Program-made: the position numbers and the translations under genes | Notes under the pieces: generated by a model | Seen by the model: only the letters and a program-made list of their open reading frames with translations | Database searches by the model: none | Told to the model about the DNA's origin: nothing | NCBI RefSeq assembly: GCF_900176405.1 | Contig: NZ_FWXJ01000014.1 | Location: forward strand, 1-64,000 | Length of the DNA: 64,000 nt | Source of the DNA: Polynucleobacter kasalickyi | Lineage (GTDB): Bacteria; Pseudomonadota; Gammaproteobacteria; Burkholderiales; Burkholderiaceae | Direction of reading: 5' to 3' | Shown here: positions 9,255-18,684 of the stretch, one piece after another | Numbering within the stretch: position 1 is the first letter of the stretch | How the letters are laid out: every line of letters starts with the position of its first letter

Positions 9255-10970
9255 ATGGCAAAAATCATACCTGAACTTTCTGAGTCTCAATTATCTGAAT
9301 TACCTTCAAGAGGAGAAGCAAAGGTCTACAGGGCCATTAGGGATAGATTATCTGATAGTTTTGTGGTTTTCTTCCAAATTAGCTGGATTTTGAGACTTCA
9401 GGATGAGCAATCCAAGGATGGTGAAATTGATTTCGTTGTCTGCCATCCTGATTTTGGATATTTATGTATTGAGGTTAAAGGAGGTGGGATTGAATTTGAC
9501 TCTCAAAAAGGGCAATGGTTTTCAGTAGACCGCCAGGCCCAAAAACATGAAATCCAAAATCCAATAAATCAAGCAATGAAGTCAAAATACTCGATTCGAG
9601 CTAAATTAAATGAAAATGAACGTTGGCAATCTTTATCTCTAAAGAATGTTCTCAAAGGCCATGCTGTTTTTTTCCCTGATATAGGTGATGTTAATTCTTT
9701 AATAAGACCAGATATGCCTTCCGCCCTTATTGGTTCTTCAAGAAATCTTCAGGATTTAAAATCTTGGATTGATTCTGCATTTGAGTATTGGCAAAATGAC
9801 ACACCTAAATTCTGTCCTATTGGAATGAGAGGGATTGAAACTTTTAAAAAAATTTTTGCAAGGTCATTTACTCTTATGCCTTTGATTGCATCTCAATTAT
9901 TTGATCAAGAAGCCCTCAGGTTAATTCTTACAAAAGATCAAATTAAAGTTTTAGACCTATTGAGATCTCATCGAAGAGTTGCGGTTAGCGGAGGAGCTGG
10001 CACTGGTAAGACTGTTTTAGCAATTGAAAAATCTCGTCGACTTGCATCAGAGGGTTTTCGAACACTTTTAACTTGTTTTAACCGTCCACTTGCTGACTAT
10101 TTATCAACCCTTTGTAAAGGGGTTGAAAATTTAGAAGTAATGAGTTTTCACCAACTTTGTTATCGGCAGATTGAGAGAGCAAGTCGTTCTTCAGGCAGAA
10201 ACCTTAAAAAAGAGGCGATGATTTCATACCCTGGGATGGGAGAGTATGAAGTTCAACTCCCTAATGCCTTATCTTATTCGGTTGATATTCTTCCTGATCG
10301 ATACGATGCGATAGTTTGCGACGAGGGTCAAGATTTTTTAGAGGATTTTTGGTTACCACTGGAATTACTCTTATCAAATTATGACAATAGTCCTCTTTAT
10401 GTATTTTATGATGATAACCAAGATCTTTATGATCGTGCTGGAAGCTTTCCCATCCGAGAAACTCCAATCTCACTAACTACTAATTGCCGAAACACTCTTC
10501 CTATTCATTTTGCCTCATACAAATACTATAAAGGTTTACCAGTTAGTCCACCCGAAATTGAAGGCATAGATGTTCAATTTGATGCGTCAGAAAATTTAGT
10601 TTCTCAAGCAACCAAGATTCACGCCCGTATTGTTGAGTATATCGTAAGGCAAGGGGTAGCTCCGGAGGATATTGTTGTCTTAATTGCGGATAAATTGAAT
10701 AAATCTGACTATCATTTTGCATTAAATAAACTGCCTTTACCAAAGCAAGTCAATTGGACCGTAGATGGTGTTCGGAATCAAAACAATATTTTGATAGAAA
10801 CAGTAAATAGATTTAAAGGACTTGAGGCATCAATTGTTATTTTATGGGGATTGGATTCAATCGATATCACACAAAATAGAGAGCTACTTTATGTAGGTAT
10901 GAGCCGAGCGAAATCTTTATTGATTATTGTTGGGAAATCATCGACGTGTGACTACCTAAAAAATTTGTAG
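9255..10970 (+). CDS. NERD-domain SF1 helicase
   Basis: A 571-residue protein. The N-terminal nuclease-related domain (NERD) shows DGEIDFVV (about residue 54) and LCIEVKGG (about residue 72), the D...ExK nuclease signature. It is followed by a UvrD/DUF2075-like SF1 helicase: Walker A SGGAGTGKT near 244, Walker B-like CDEGQDF near 354, NCRN, and the late motifs NRFKGLEASIVIL and LLYVGMSRAK. It probably unwinds or translocates on nucleic acid while the NERD domain cuts or binds it. The ATG follows the stop of the giant GHKL ATPase gene by three bases, so the two proteins are co-translated and probably form one system. No strong ribosome site is seen, in line with coupling. Confidence 0.85.
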   Translation: MAKIIPELSESQLSELPSRGEAKVYRAIRDRLSDSFVVFFQISWILRLQDEQSKDGEIDFVVCHPDFGYLCIEVKGGGIEFDSQKGQWFSVDRQAQKHEIQNPINQAMKSKYSIRAKLNENERWQSLSLKNVLKGHAVFFPDIGDVNSLIRPDMPSALIGSSRNLQDLKSWIDSAFEYWQNDTPKFCPIGMRGIETFKKIFARSFTLMPLIASQLFDQEALRLILTKDQIKVLDLLRSHRRVAVSGGAGTGKTVLAIEKSRRLASEGFRTLLTCFNRPLADYLSTLCKGVENLEVMSFHQLCYRQIERASRSSGRNLKKEAMISYPGMGEYEVQLPNALSYSVDILPDRYDAIVCDEGQDFLEDFWLPLELLLSNYDNSPLYVFYDDNQDLYDRAGSFPIRETPISLTTNCRNTLPIHFASYKYYKGLPVSPPEIEGIDVQFDASENLVSQATKIHARIVEYIVRQGVAPEDIVVLIADKLNKSDYHFALNKLPLPKQVNWTVDGVRNQNNILIETVNRFKGLEASIVILWGLDSIDITQNRELLYVGMSRAKSLLIIVGKSSTCDYLKNL

Positions 10971-11099
10971 AATTAAAATAAAAGTGTGGGTTAACTAAAG
11001 CTTGTTTTATGAAATCTCTCTATTATGAAAGAGTGGATTCAACAACGCAGCGCAATAAAGTTTACTGACAGCATAAAAACATTGTTGGTGTTTTAAATT

Positions 11100-11597
11100 C
11101 TAATCTTTTTCATTGTCAGTTATTTCATTTGATTCTGAATTTTTTTTCTCAATCCAAATTGCATAATAATATTCAAACAAAAGATCATTCATATGATTCC
11201 AGTATTTACTTTGTTTTGAATAGATACCAGATTGATATTCACGCATATCAAAGAAATTTATACCTGTAGGGCATCCATCAAGATCAAAATTACTTTCTGG
11301 TCCTTCCTCAGAAATTAAACTAAAGTGATTTGTTCTCAATTGAAAATCAGCTACTACAGTATTTGGAAATTCTAGGGAATCTACGATGCAGGGCAAGTTT
11401 CCATCTTCTTCACTAACTTCAGTCCAGTTGATCTGATTTGGTGTCTCATTCAAGAGAGATCCATTTTCATGACAAAAATAAACAATTGCTTTACCTTCGG
11501 ATTCTTCATGAATGAACGCATAATTGTGTTGAAGCATGCCAATACCCTTGAAATACCAGTTTGGCTCTTCTTTTAGAATAATTTTTTGAAGTGTCAT
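11100..11597 (-). CDS. Hypothetical protein, 165 residues
   Basis: An acidic, soluble protein rich in aromatic residues, with no signal peptide, membrane helix or known motif that I recognise. The frame is fully open and ends in a charged tail (KKNSESNEITDNEKD). It converges on the NERD-helicase gene, with about 130 bp between them. Isolated genes of this sort are common in accessory islands. No function is proposed. Confidence 0.55.
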   Translation of the reverse strand: MTLQKIILKEEPNWYFKGIGMLQHNYAFIHEESEGKAIVYFCHENGSLLNETPNQINWTEVSEEDGNLPCIVDSLEFPNTVVADFQLRTNHFSLISEEGPESNFDLDGCPTGINFFDMREYQSGIYSKQSKYWNHMNDLLFEYYYAIWIEKKNSESNEITDNEKD

Positions 11598-12022
11598 ATT
11601 TTATTTTGTTAATTAATTTCCAATGATAAAAGGGTTTGAGATGCCAAGAACATCTTTACCAACTACATTTGAAGCTAATTTGATGGTAGGGGTACCACTG
11701 TGGGATTGACTATTATATGGTTGAGTACGCGGTTAAATTTGTTAAAAATTCTTATCAGATACTTAGGACAAACTCCATTAGAAACATTAGGTTAGCTGCT
11801 CTCTCCTTTATGAATGTGGGAGACAAGGTGCCAAGATTATATGCTTTTAGTATTTATACTCCTGATGCCGCAAAAGACCTTGGTAGATAAACTAGACGAG
11901 CATGCCCATTTTATTAATCAGCCCGATCAACAGTTTTACCTGTAACTGATCAGAGGATTTGGTATCGCCAAGGCCAATCATTTAGTAATGCCAACTCAGT
12001 TTGAGCTTTTAACCAAGAATCT
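11598..12022. other. Degenerate intergenic stretch
   Basis: No convincing gene. On the plus strand a short frame from about 11641 begins MPRTSLPTTFEANLMVGVPL and stops, and another frame continues with about 57 open codons to 11889. This may be the decayed start of an unrecognised gene. No RNA or repeat was seen. Confidence 0.35.
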
Positions 12023-12840
12023 TTAAGGTGTTCTTTTCATCAAAAAATACTCTTGCGGCAAAGCTGTCCCATATTCTTGCAGTAACTTCCAACACGTAAC
12101 AATATCCGGATGAGTCGCATTATTCAAAATACTTTGAGACTGCATCAACTGACTACGATAGCGGGAGTAATTCTTGATAGACTTTAACGCTGATACCAAC
12201 TCATGAGTAGGAGGAACTATCAGCCCCTCAAAATGAGGTGTGCTCATAGCCAAAATCAGGCCTGAAGGGTCTAGATCAACAAAGGAAAAGACTGGTAGTG
12301 CTAAGCCATTTAACAGAGCCATAACATAATCTTGACGATAGATAGGACTTCCTCTAAAAACTACTAAAGGGTTTTTACCTGCAAGGGAGAGATCAAAAGT
12401 AACTTGATGGATTTTATCGAATGCTTCCCAGTTCTCTACTAGCAAAACAGATGTGTGATCACAATTGGCTACTAACCATTGCCAGTCGATATCAAGATTT
12501 CAGCTGATTCGTAAAGATGTTTTCTGTTCACCGAGACATAATAAATTCCCTGGTAAGACTTTAATAGCGACTCGGTTTTGCCTAACGGATGAGCTCGTCA
12601 TCTTCTCATTGTGACTAAACTCCAAACTATCAGTTCAACTTAATTCTTGCCACTGTCCAAGCTGTGTCGTTTCTACATCGATTCCTTCAGTAGCTAATAA
12701 TTTACGAATCGAATCACGATCACTACCCGAGAAAATGATTGAAGTCCCGACTCTTTGACCAATATTAAAATCTTCCATCAACCGAGTAAGTACTCCTGAA
12801 GCAGTATAAAACTTGAAGTTAATAAAGTAGGTTCCTATAA
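12023..12840 (-). pseudogene. Broken TOPRIM-type gene (JetD/DUF7281-like)
   Basis: One reading frame can be followed from about 12840 down to 12023, interrupted by two in-frame TGA codons at 12635-12637 and 12500-12502. The C-terminal 140 codons contain VVFRGSPIYRQ and FSFVDLDPSGLILA, the acidic TOPRIM-like pattern of DUF7281 and Wadjet JetD-type proteins. The middle reads through normally between the two stops (for example FNIGQRVGTSIIFSGSDRDS upstream of the first). The protein is therefore split into three and probably inactive, although an intact C-terminal fragment starting at 12445 could still be made. No partner condensin genes (jetABC) are in the window. The family assignment is moderate; the stop codons are read directly. 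Confidence 0.6.
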
Positions 12841-12869
12841 TTACTCAAATTGTAGAAACTTAGGGGGGA

Positions 12870-13091
12870 TTAAAACTCAAGTAAATTACTAGGTTCAATG
12901 TCTAATGCATTACTAATTTTTAAAAGTAAATCTAGGGACGGATTTGCTCTACACCTTTCAATCTCAGCTATGGAGCTTCTATCAATTCCAGAAGCTAATG
13001 CAAGCTTTTCTTGGCTTAGATCTTTAGCTTTACGATATTTCTTTATGTTATTGGTAAGTAATAACAGAAGTTCTTCAGAGTTTAGTTTCAT
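12870..13091 (-). CDS. XRE-family transcriptional regulator
   Basis: A 73-residue single-domain helix-turn-helix protein of the Cro/CI (XRE) type. The HTH is clear: KAKDLSQEKLALASGIDRSSIAEIERCRANPSLDLL gives the recognition helix and the following NPS element, shown here as one region spanning about residues 20-55. I take the start at 13091 (MKLNSEE) because GTGGG lies just upstream; an in-frame ATG at 13127 would add twelve residues. It is divergent from the RecD-like helicase gene and may regulate it, as XRE controllers do in many defence and restriction loci (inference). Confidence 0.85.
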   Translation of the reverse strand: MKLNSEELLLLLTNNIKKYRKAKDLSQEKLALASGIDRSSIAEIERCRANPSLDLLLKISNALDIEPSNLLEF

Positions 13092-13232
13092 GCCCACTAA
13101 TTTTTCATTTTTTGGGATAAAAAACAACAGCCTATTACCCGACGGGATATAGACTACATTTGATATACTAAATGAAGCACATCATCAAAAAAACCCTGAC
13201 GCTTTACCTGAAATATAAAGGCTATCAGCATA

Positions 13233-15125
13233 ATGAAGTTTTCAGAAATATCGAAAATACTTATAGATCAATTTAATCTGAAAATAATAGTTATTCAAGG
13301 AAATAAAGAAACCTTATATTGCTACGGGGATAAGGCAAAAGATTTAGCGATAGAATTAAATATTTCTTTACCCGCAGATTTAACTCATTCATTAAAAATA
13401 CCATCATCACAAATAGAGAAATGTGAGGATCATCTTAAAAGTTATGGCTATAAATATGCCATTCTTGAATTGCATGAATTCGATTTAAAAACTGATTTTA
13501 ATAAAAAAAACTGGATAGTTACCCGAACTTCGTCGGATGAGGCTATTGGGATCACATTTGACAATAAAAATTTAACTGGTGAATATCCTCGTAAAAGAAA
13601 AACAATCCTTGAGACAATTCTTTTACCTACAGAACTTTCTTTAGATGAAGATACAAGTATTACTTTAAATGAGGAACAAATTCAAATACTTACCCAAATT
13701 GATAATTGGCTCAGCAACGATAATCAAATAGCAATTATTTCTGGTAGAGCTGGTACAGGAAAAACTACCCTTTTAAAGTACGTTGTAAAGCTAATAGAAA
13801 AAAGAAAGAAAACCCTTTCATTACTAGCACCAACTGGTAGAGCTGCTAGAGTTATAACAAAAAAAACTGGGGTTCAAGCGAATACCATTCACTCAGAGAT
13901 ATATGTTTTAGACAGTAACTCAATAAAAATGTCAGAAGACCCCGAATCGCAACAAAGGGCTTTTGAGGAAAGTGACTTCTCCTTAAATTTCAAATTAAAA
14001 GAAGAAGAAAACCTTGCTCAGATTTACATAGTTGATGAAGCATCATTAATTGGGGATTCATTAGGATCTCAAGGAGATCTAAATTTTGGAACAGGCAGAT
14101 TGTTAAATGATTTACTTACTCAAATAGGGGTAATACACAGAAAGAATACATCTACCAAAATATTGTTTGTTGGAGATTCCTATCAATTACCCCCAGTACG
14201 AGAGAACTCATCACCTGCTCTAGATATATTGTATATGAGTCGGACTTTTAAATTAACAAAACTTCCTGAGTTTTATGAATTAACTAAAGTTATGAGACAG
14301 TCTGAAAATAGTTTGATATTACAAAATGCAGAAATAATTAGATCTCAAATTAACGATAAAAAAAATGGGTTCATATCATTAAAATTCAATGATAAAGATT
14401 TTTATCATTCAGATGCCATATCAGTTCAAAAAGAAGTCTCAAACCAAAGCCTTGCAAATAGGATAATGATCACTCGTTCCAATCAAAATGCGCATGGCTT
14501 CAACAAAAGCATAAGATCAAGAAGATTTAAAGGTCTAGATACAAGCCAACCACAGATAAATGACTTGATTATTGTTAATACAAATAGTTCTAAATATGGT
14601 TGCTACAACGGAGATATATACTCGATTATTGAATTATCAGAAAGACAAATTATTACTGTAGTTCTAGAAAAAAGCAGCCGATTTAAACATAAACCTGAAA
14701 CTGTAAATTTATTATTTAGAGATATTTTAATTAGGCCTATAGAATTTATTGAAAGTAATAAATTTGATAAGCAAGTGAAAGTAATTGAAAACTTATTAAA
14801 CTCACCAGAGAATGCTTTAGATAAGTCTGAATCAATAGGTCTTCACGTTGACTGGAATAATCGAACTAAGTTAGCAAACTTGACAGTTGAAGAAAAGAAA
14901 AAAGACTTACTACATGATCCCTATATAAATGCCGTACAAATTAAGTATGCCTACGCTATAACCTGCCACAAATCTCAAGGGGGTGAATGGCCTCATGCTG
15001 GTGTTTTTCTTGAAGGAAAGCTCGAACATGAGAGTGACTTTAGATGGTTATATACTGCAGTAACTAGAGCGACAAAAACACTCTCATTGATTAATGCGAG
15101 TTATTTAGAAGATATTAAGAATTGA
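13233..15125 (+). CDS. RecD-like SF1 DNA helicase
   Basis: A 630-residue protein. The first about 140 residues have no recognised domain. The remainder is an SF1B (RecD/TraA-like, AAA_30) helicase: Walker A ISGRAGTGKTT near residue 170, APTGRAA, the Walker B VDEASLIGD near 265, VGDSYQLPPV, and a UvrD_C_2-type end with CHKSQGGEWP near 580 and YTAVTRATKTL. It should unwind duplex DNA from a 5' end using ATP. It stands alone on the plus strand, divergent from an XRE regulator, and closes the first island. Whether it serves defence, repair or conjugation cannot be told from the sequence. No close Shine-Dalgarno precedes the ATG. Confidence 0.85.
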   Translation: MKFSEISKILIDQFNLKIIVIQGNKETLYCYGDKAKDLAIELNISLPADLTHSLKIPSSQIEKCEDHLKSYGYKYAILELHEFDLKTDFNKKNWIVTRTSSDEAIGITFDNKNLTGEYPRKRKTILETILLPTELSLDEDTSITLNEEQIQILTQIDNWLSNDNQIAIISGRAGTGKTTLLKYVVKLIEKRKKTLSLLAPTGRAARVITKKTGVQANTIHSEIYVLDSNSIKMSEDPESQQRAFEESDFSLNFKLKEEENLAQIYIVDEASLIGDSLGSQGDLNFGTGRLLNDLLTQIGVIHRKNTSTKILFVGDSYQLPPVRENSSPALDILYMSRTFKLTKLPEFYELTKVMRQSENSLILQNAEIIRSQINDKKNGFISLKFNDKDFYHSDAISVQKEVSNQSLANRIMITRSNQNAHGFNKSIRSRRFKGLDTSQPQINDLIIVNTNSSKYGCYNGDIYSIIELSERQIITVVLEKSSRFKHKPETVNLLFRDILIRPIEFIESNKFDKQVKVIENLLNSPENALDKSESIGLHVDWNNRTKLANLTVEEKKKDLLHDPYINAVQIKYAYAITCHKSQGGEWPHAGVFLEGKLEHESDFRWLYTAVTRATKTLSLINASYLEDIKN

Positions 15126-15354
15126 GTGTTTTAAATAGCAGAATAAAACACGAATCTACATGTTAGTTTTGAGTGGATAATTGTTCAATAATGAGTTAGA
15201 TTTTGGAAATCAATTACATCCATAATCCCCCCATTCAAATCCAATGATAAGATATTAATACTCTCTTTAATCCTGGTACTAAATTGATATCATTTAACTC
15301 AAAAGCCCTGATCAAAGATGATTATCTAATAATTAAATACAAAAAGGAGCACAT

Positions 15355-16194
15355 ATGATTAACGCAACATCTGTACCTGTTATTACCTCGCAAGGATGTA
15401 GTATTCCTCAAATTGGCTTTGGAACTTCTCAATTAGGAGACTGTGCCGAACTCGTTTGCCATGCCTTAAAATTAGGCTATCGACATATTGATACGGCCTG
15501 GAAATACGGCTCAGAAAAAGGCGTCGGCGAAGGTATTCGTGCATCGGGTGTGCCACGCAGCGAGATCTTCTTAGTAACTAAAGTCTCCCACGAATACCTC
15601 TCTAAAGATGCTTTTGCCAAATCAGTGGATGAGAGTTTAAAAAATCTTCAAGTCGATTATGTGGATATGCTGCACGTCCACTGGCCAACGATTGACAATA
15701 TTCCCATGGCTGAAACAATGACTGCCTTAGCGCTAGCCAAGCAACAAGGCTTAACTCGCCATATTGGTGTAGCCAACTTTAATATTGCCCTCCTTGAGCA
15801 GGCGATGTCGCTCTGCCCTGAACCCATTGTGTCTTTACAAGCGGAGTATCATCCCTACCTAGATCAGAGTAAATTATTAGCGTTTTGTCAAAGCAAAGGC
15901 TTAACTTTTACGGCGTATTGTCCACTCGCGCGTGGTCGTTTATTTGATGATCCAGTCTTGACTGAGATAGCAAGAAACAAAGATAAATCCATCGCCCAAA
16001 TTGTTTTACGTTGGCTCACGCAACAAGGCAATATTATTCCCATTCCAAGATCGTCTAACCTAGAGCGGATTGCGCAGAACTTGGATATCTTTAATTTCAC
16101 GCTAACTCCAACAGAGATGGCACAAATCCACGCACTAGCCAAACCTGATGGCAGAATAGCAAACCCAGCTGGCAGAGCACCGCTTTGGGACTGA
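15355..16194 (+). CDS. Aldo/keto reductase
   Basis: A 279-residue NADPH-dependent oxidoreductase of the AKR superfamily, resembling 2,5-diketo-D-gluconate reductases. The catalytic tetrad is visible: Asp and Tyr in HIDTAWKYG, Lys in FLVTKV, and His in LHVHWP. The cofactor-binding C-terminal part includes IPIPRSSN and IAQNLDIF. It probably reduces a carbonyl group of a small sugar or keto compound in the cytoplasm. AAAGGAG lies about seven bases before the ATG. It is a single-gene unit ending in a strong hairpin shared with the convergent Bug gene. Confidence 0.9.
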   Translation: MINATSVPVITSQGCSIPQIGFGTSQLGDCAELVCHALKLGYRHIDTAWKYGSEKGVGEGIRASGVPRSEIFLVTKVSHEYLSKDAFAKSVDESLKNLQVDYVDMLHVHWPTIDNIPMAETMTALALAKQQGLTRHIGVANFNIALLEQAMSLCPEPIVSLQAEYHPYLDQSKLLAFCQSKGLTFTAYCPLARGRLFDDPVLTEIARNKDKSIAQIVLRWLTQQGNIIPIPRSSNLERIAQNLDIFNFTLTPTEMAQIHALAKPDGRIANPAGRAPLWD

Positions 16195-16208
16195 CTCATG
16201 ATCCAATC

Positions 16209-16238
16209 CAGATAACTGCTAAACGCAGCAGTTATCTG
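16209..16238. terminator. Bidirectional hairpin terminator
   Basis: CAGATAACTGC (16209-16219) and GCAGTTATCTG (16228-16238) form a perfect 11-bp stem with an 8-base loop, between two convergent genes. A short T-rich stretch (GGATTTTACC) follows on the plus strand. Confidence 0.7.
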
Positions 16239-16269
16239 ATTGGATTTTACCTACTCAGCAGATTTTCAC

Positions 16270-17265
16270 CTACTCAGATTTAATGCCTGCCGCTTTAATA
16301 ACGATTGCATTCGTAGTGAGTTCATCTTTAATTAATTGATCAAATTGCTCAGGGGTCATTGGCAATGCTTCTGCTCCTAGACTCACTAAGCGCTCTTTAA
16401 CTTCGTTGTCTTGCAGCGCTTTTAAAGTGGATTGATTTAATTTATTCACAATGTCGCGAGGCGTTTTAGAAGACACCAACATGCCGATCCAAAACAAATA
16501 TTCTGATTTTGCAATACCTGCCTCAGCTAAGGTAGGAACGTCCGGTAATTGGGACGAGCGCTTTGGTGTGCTCACTGCTAAAGGAATTAATTTACCCGCT
16601 TTAATCATGGGTAAGGCTGAGACTAAAGGCGCAAAAAAGTAATCGATGCGTCCAGTCATCGTCTCAGTAATGGCCTCAGGAGAACCCTTGTAGGGCACAT
16701 GCACCGCGTCAATGCCGGTGGCTAATTTAAATTTTTCTGCGCTCATATGCGTTGCACTACCTAAGCCAGCCGACGCATAATTGAGTTGCCCTGGCATATT
16801 TTTAGCCGCTGCCACGACATCCTTCACCGATTTATAACCTTTATTTGGCGATACAACCATCACGTTAGGGACGACGGCAAGAGGGACCACAGCAGAAAAG
16901 TCTTTCACTGGATCGTAACTGACCTTGTTGAGCAGAGGTAAAACAGTGTGCGCTCCCGTATAAACAAAGACAGAATGCCCATCTGCAGGAGAATTTAAAA
17001 TAGTCTGAATCGCCAGTGTCCCAGCAGCTCCGGGTTTATTCTCGACGATCACAGAAACGCCAAATTCATTCTGCAATTTTTCTGCAATAGAGCGAGCAAT
17101 AATATCTGAGGCGCTACCTGCCGTTGCCCCAGAAATCAGTTTGATGGGTTTACTCGGAAAGGCTTGGGCAAACCCGTTTAAATGGGTAAATCCAAGACCC
17201 ATACTAAACAGCAAAACATAAGTTAAATGGATTGCTTTACTTCTCATCAATCGCCATTGAGTCAT
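16270..17265 (-). CDS. TTT-family substrate-binding protein (Bug/TctC)
   Basis: A 331-residue periplasmic receptor of the Bug family, which delivers carboxylates and related small acids to tripartite tricarboxylate transporters. It has an N-terminal signal peptide ending in FAQA, the family start FPSKPIKLISG, and the HVPYKGSPEAI binding-cleft motif near residue 195. Usual length for the family is 320-330. Met7 is an alternative start. It lies 22 bp downstream of an alpha/beta hydrolase gene on the same strand, so the ligand may be that enzyme's substrate or product. No TctA/TctB permease genes are nearby. An 18-bp tandem duplication (16243-16277) covers the stop codon. Confidence 0.92.
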   Translation of the reverse strand: MTQWRLMRSKAIHLTYVLLFSMGLGFTHLNGFAQAFPSKPIKLISGATAGSASDIIARSIAEKLQNEFGVSVIVENKPGAAGTLAIQTILNSPADGHSVFVYTGAHTVLPLLNKVSYDPVKDFSAVVPLAVVPNVMVVSPNKGYKSVKDVVAAAKNMPGQLNYASAGLGSATHMSAEKFKLATGIDAVHVPYKGSPEAITETMTGRIDYFFAPLVSALPMIKAGKLIPLAVSTPKRSSQLPDVPTLAEAGIAKSEYLFWIGMLVSSKTPRDIVNKLNQSTLKALQDNEVKERLVSLGAEALPMTPEQFDQLIKDELTTNAIVIKAAGIKSE

Positions 17266-17287
17266 TTTTATTCCTATTTAAAGATTA

Positions 17288-18394
17288 CTAAATGCGTGGC
17301 AAACCTAATTGCTCAGCCATCCAATCTGCTGTGCGATGTCGATATCGGTAAGGGCGGTTATTTGCGATATGGTTACCATCTTCCACAATTAATAATTCGG
17401 TTGGTCCAGAAGCCTCATCTGCCATGCGCTTAGTATCCTGCCAAGGAATTAAGCGATCTAACTTACCCGTCACTAAAAACAAGGGGCAAGTAATTTGTTG
17501 AGCAATGCCATTTTTCATGGTCAGCGTTTTACTATATTCTTTCGCCTGCGCCTCGGTCGCTAAATGACTTCTCACCCGGAAAGCCTCTTTAGTAACGGGT
17601 GGCAATTGATCCCAGGTATCAAAAAAATCATAAGGCCCGGCAAGACCAATACACGCCTTCAAGCGTTTTTCAAAAGCAGCGGCCCTTGGAGCGTAGTAGC
17701 CACCTAAGCTCACACCCCATAAACCAATCCGGGTAGGGTCAATATCATCTCTCTGTATCAACCAATCGACGATTGCCTTGACTGGCACCTCATAATCCCC
17801 ACGAATTGGGAAATCATATTCCGCTTCACCTTGGCCTGGACCATCCACCAGTAAAGTGGCCATGCCGCGCGCCAAAAAAGGCAGCTCATAAGCTTCCAGC
17901 TCTTCTTTGGCTGAGTCTAGGCCTGGGACCATAATCAGTACGGGTGGTTTTTGATTAGCACCGGTGGCACCGTGAGCCCCTTGGGTTCCATGGGGCAAGC
18001 GTAAGAAACCAGCCAAGGTTTTCCCCATATAAGGAATTTCAACGCGTACCGCTGGTGGGCGCATATAGGGCAATGCTAATTGCTTACATTCAACCGCCTT
18101 CATATGCGCTGTGCGCATCACATCGATATCATTTACAGATACGAATTTGGCAAAATGATAATACACCGCAGCACGGGATAAATGCTCACTAGCACTCAAG
18201 AAAAACTGTTGATCTAGGGCCTCTTTGCCGAGATTTTCGTGGACGAGCGCTCTTTTGCACCAAGCACTTGTCCAATCTTCCCAGCGATCAATTCCTTGCG
18301 TCACTTCTTGAAAATCGGTCAATAAAATACCATTCGACACAAAGCGTGGCCCCCAATGGGCAATAGCTGACTCAACTCGTGGATCTTTACTCAT
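17288..18394 (-). CDS. Alpha/beta hydrolase (FrsA/dihydroxypseudooxynicotine hydrolase-like)
   Basis: A 368-residue alpha/beta hydrolase with an extra helical N-terminal region (about residues 1-120). The nucleophile elbow is GVSLGGYY, the oxyanion/GPG region is LVDGPGQGEAEYD, the acid is the Asp of TGKLDRLIPW, and the catalytic His is in EDGNHIANN. The architecture matches the FrsA / 2,6-dihydroxypseudooxynicotine hydrolase group, which cleaves C-C or ester bonds of aromatic and heteroaromatic compounds (family knowledge). The Bug binding protein follows in the same operon and suggests an imported carboxylate as substrate. A GGAGACAG ribosome site precedes the ATG. Confidence 0.88.
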   Translation of the reverse strand: MSKDPRVESAIAHWGPRFVSNGILLTDFQEVTQGIDRWEDWTSAWCKRALVHENLGKEALDQQFFLSASEHLSRAAVYYHFAKFVSVNDIDVMRTAHMKAVECKQLALPYMRPPAVRVEIPYMGKTLAGFLRLPHGTQGAHGATGANQKPPVLIMVPGLDSAKEELEAYELPFLARGMATLLVDGPGQGEAEYDFPIRGDYEVPVKAIVDWLIQRDDIDPTRIGLWGVSLGGYYAPRAAAFEKRLKACIGLAGPYDFFDTWDQLPPVTKEAFRVRSHLATEAQAKEYSKTLTMKNGIAQQITCPLFLVTGKLDRLIPWQDTKRMADEASGPTELLIVEDGNHIANNRPYRYRHRTADWMAEQLGLPRI

Positions 18395-18539
18395 TGAACT
18401 TCTGTCTCCTTAGTTATTTACCTTCGTACAATCCTCGCAAAGTGCCAAAGTGCATGCGAGAAATGGATGTCAGTATTTTTATATATATAGTATCTATCAT
18501 ATCCAAAAAACTTGGCTAAGCAATATTTTTTTGAAGTAT

Positions 18540-18684
18540 CTAATCAACAGCTCCTGCAAAATCCATCCAGGACTCAGCTTTTTAATCAAACACGCTAGTT
18601 TAAAGATCACCTTTAAGTCCACTTTTGGACCGTGGTGCTTTCAGGTACTTCCATGACTTCTGTAACACCTTTAACTTTACTCAT
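18540..18684 (-). pseudogene. Gene relic with intact start and tail but no middle
   Basis: A strong ribosome site (AGGAGG) and ATG at 18684 begin a frame (MSKVKGVTEVMEVPESTTVQ) that stops after 23 codons at 18613. Shortly after, another frame reads KAESWMDFAGAVD and stops at 18540, which looks like a natural protein end. I infer a gene that lost its middle by deletion. The family is not recognised. The surrounding 18395-18840 holds nothing else I can support. Confidence 0.4.

Noticed and set aside
12500..12637. Two in-frame TGA codons as selenocysteine or recoding sites
   Set aside because: No hairpin of SECIS type was noticed after either TGA, the residues at these places are not expected to be Sec in TOPRIM proteins, and no selenoprotein genes are seen. 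A pseudogene is simpler.
13233..15125. Assignment as the RecD subunit of RecBCD
   Set aside because: No recB or recC nearby, and the N-terminal region does not look like RecD; it is better called a RecD-like helicase of unknown role.
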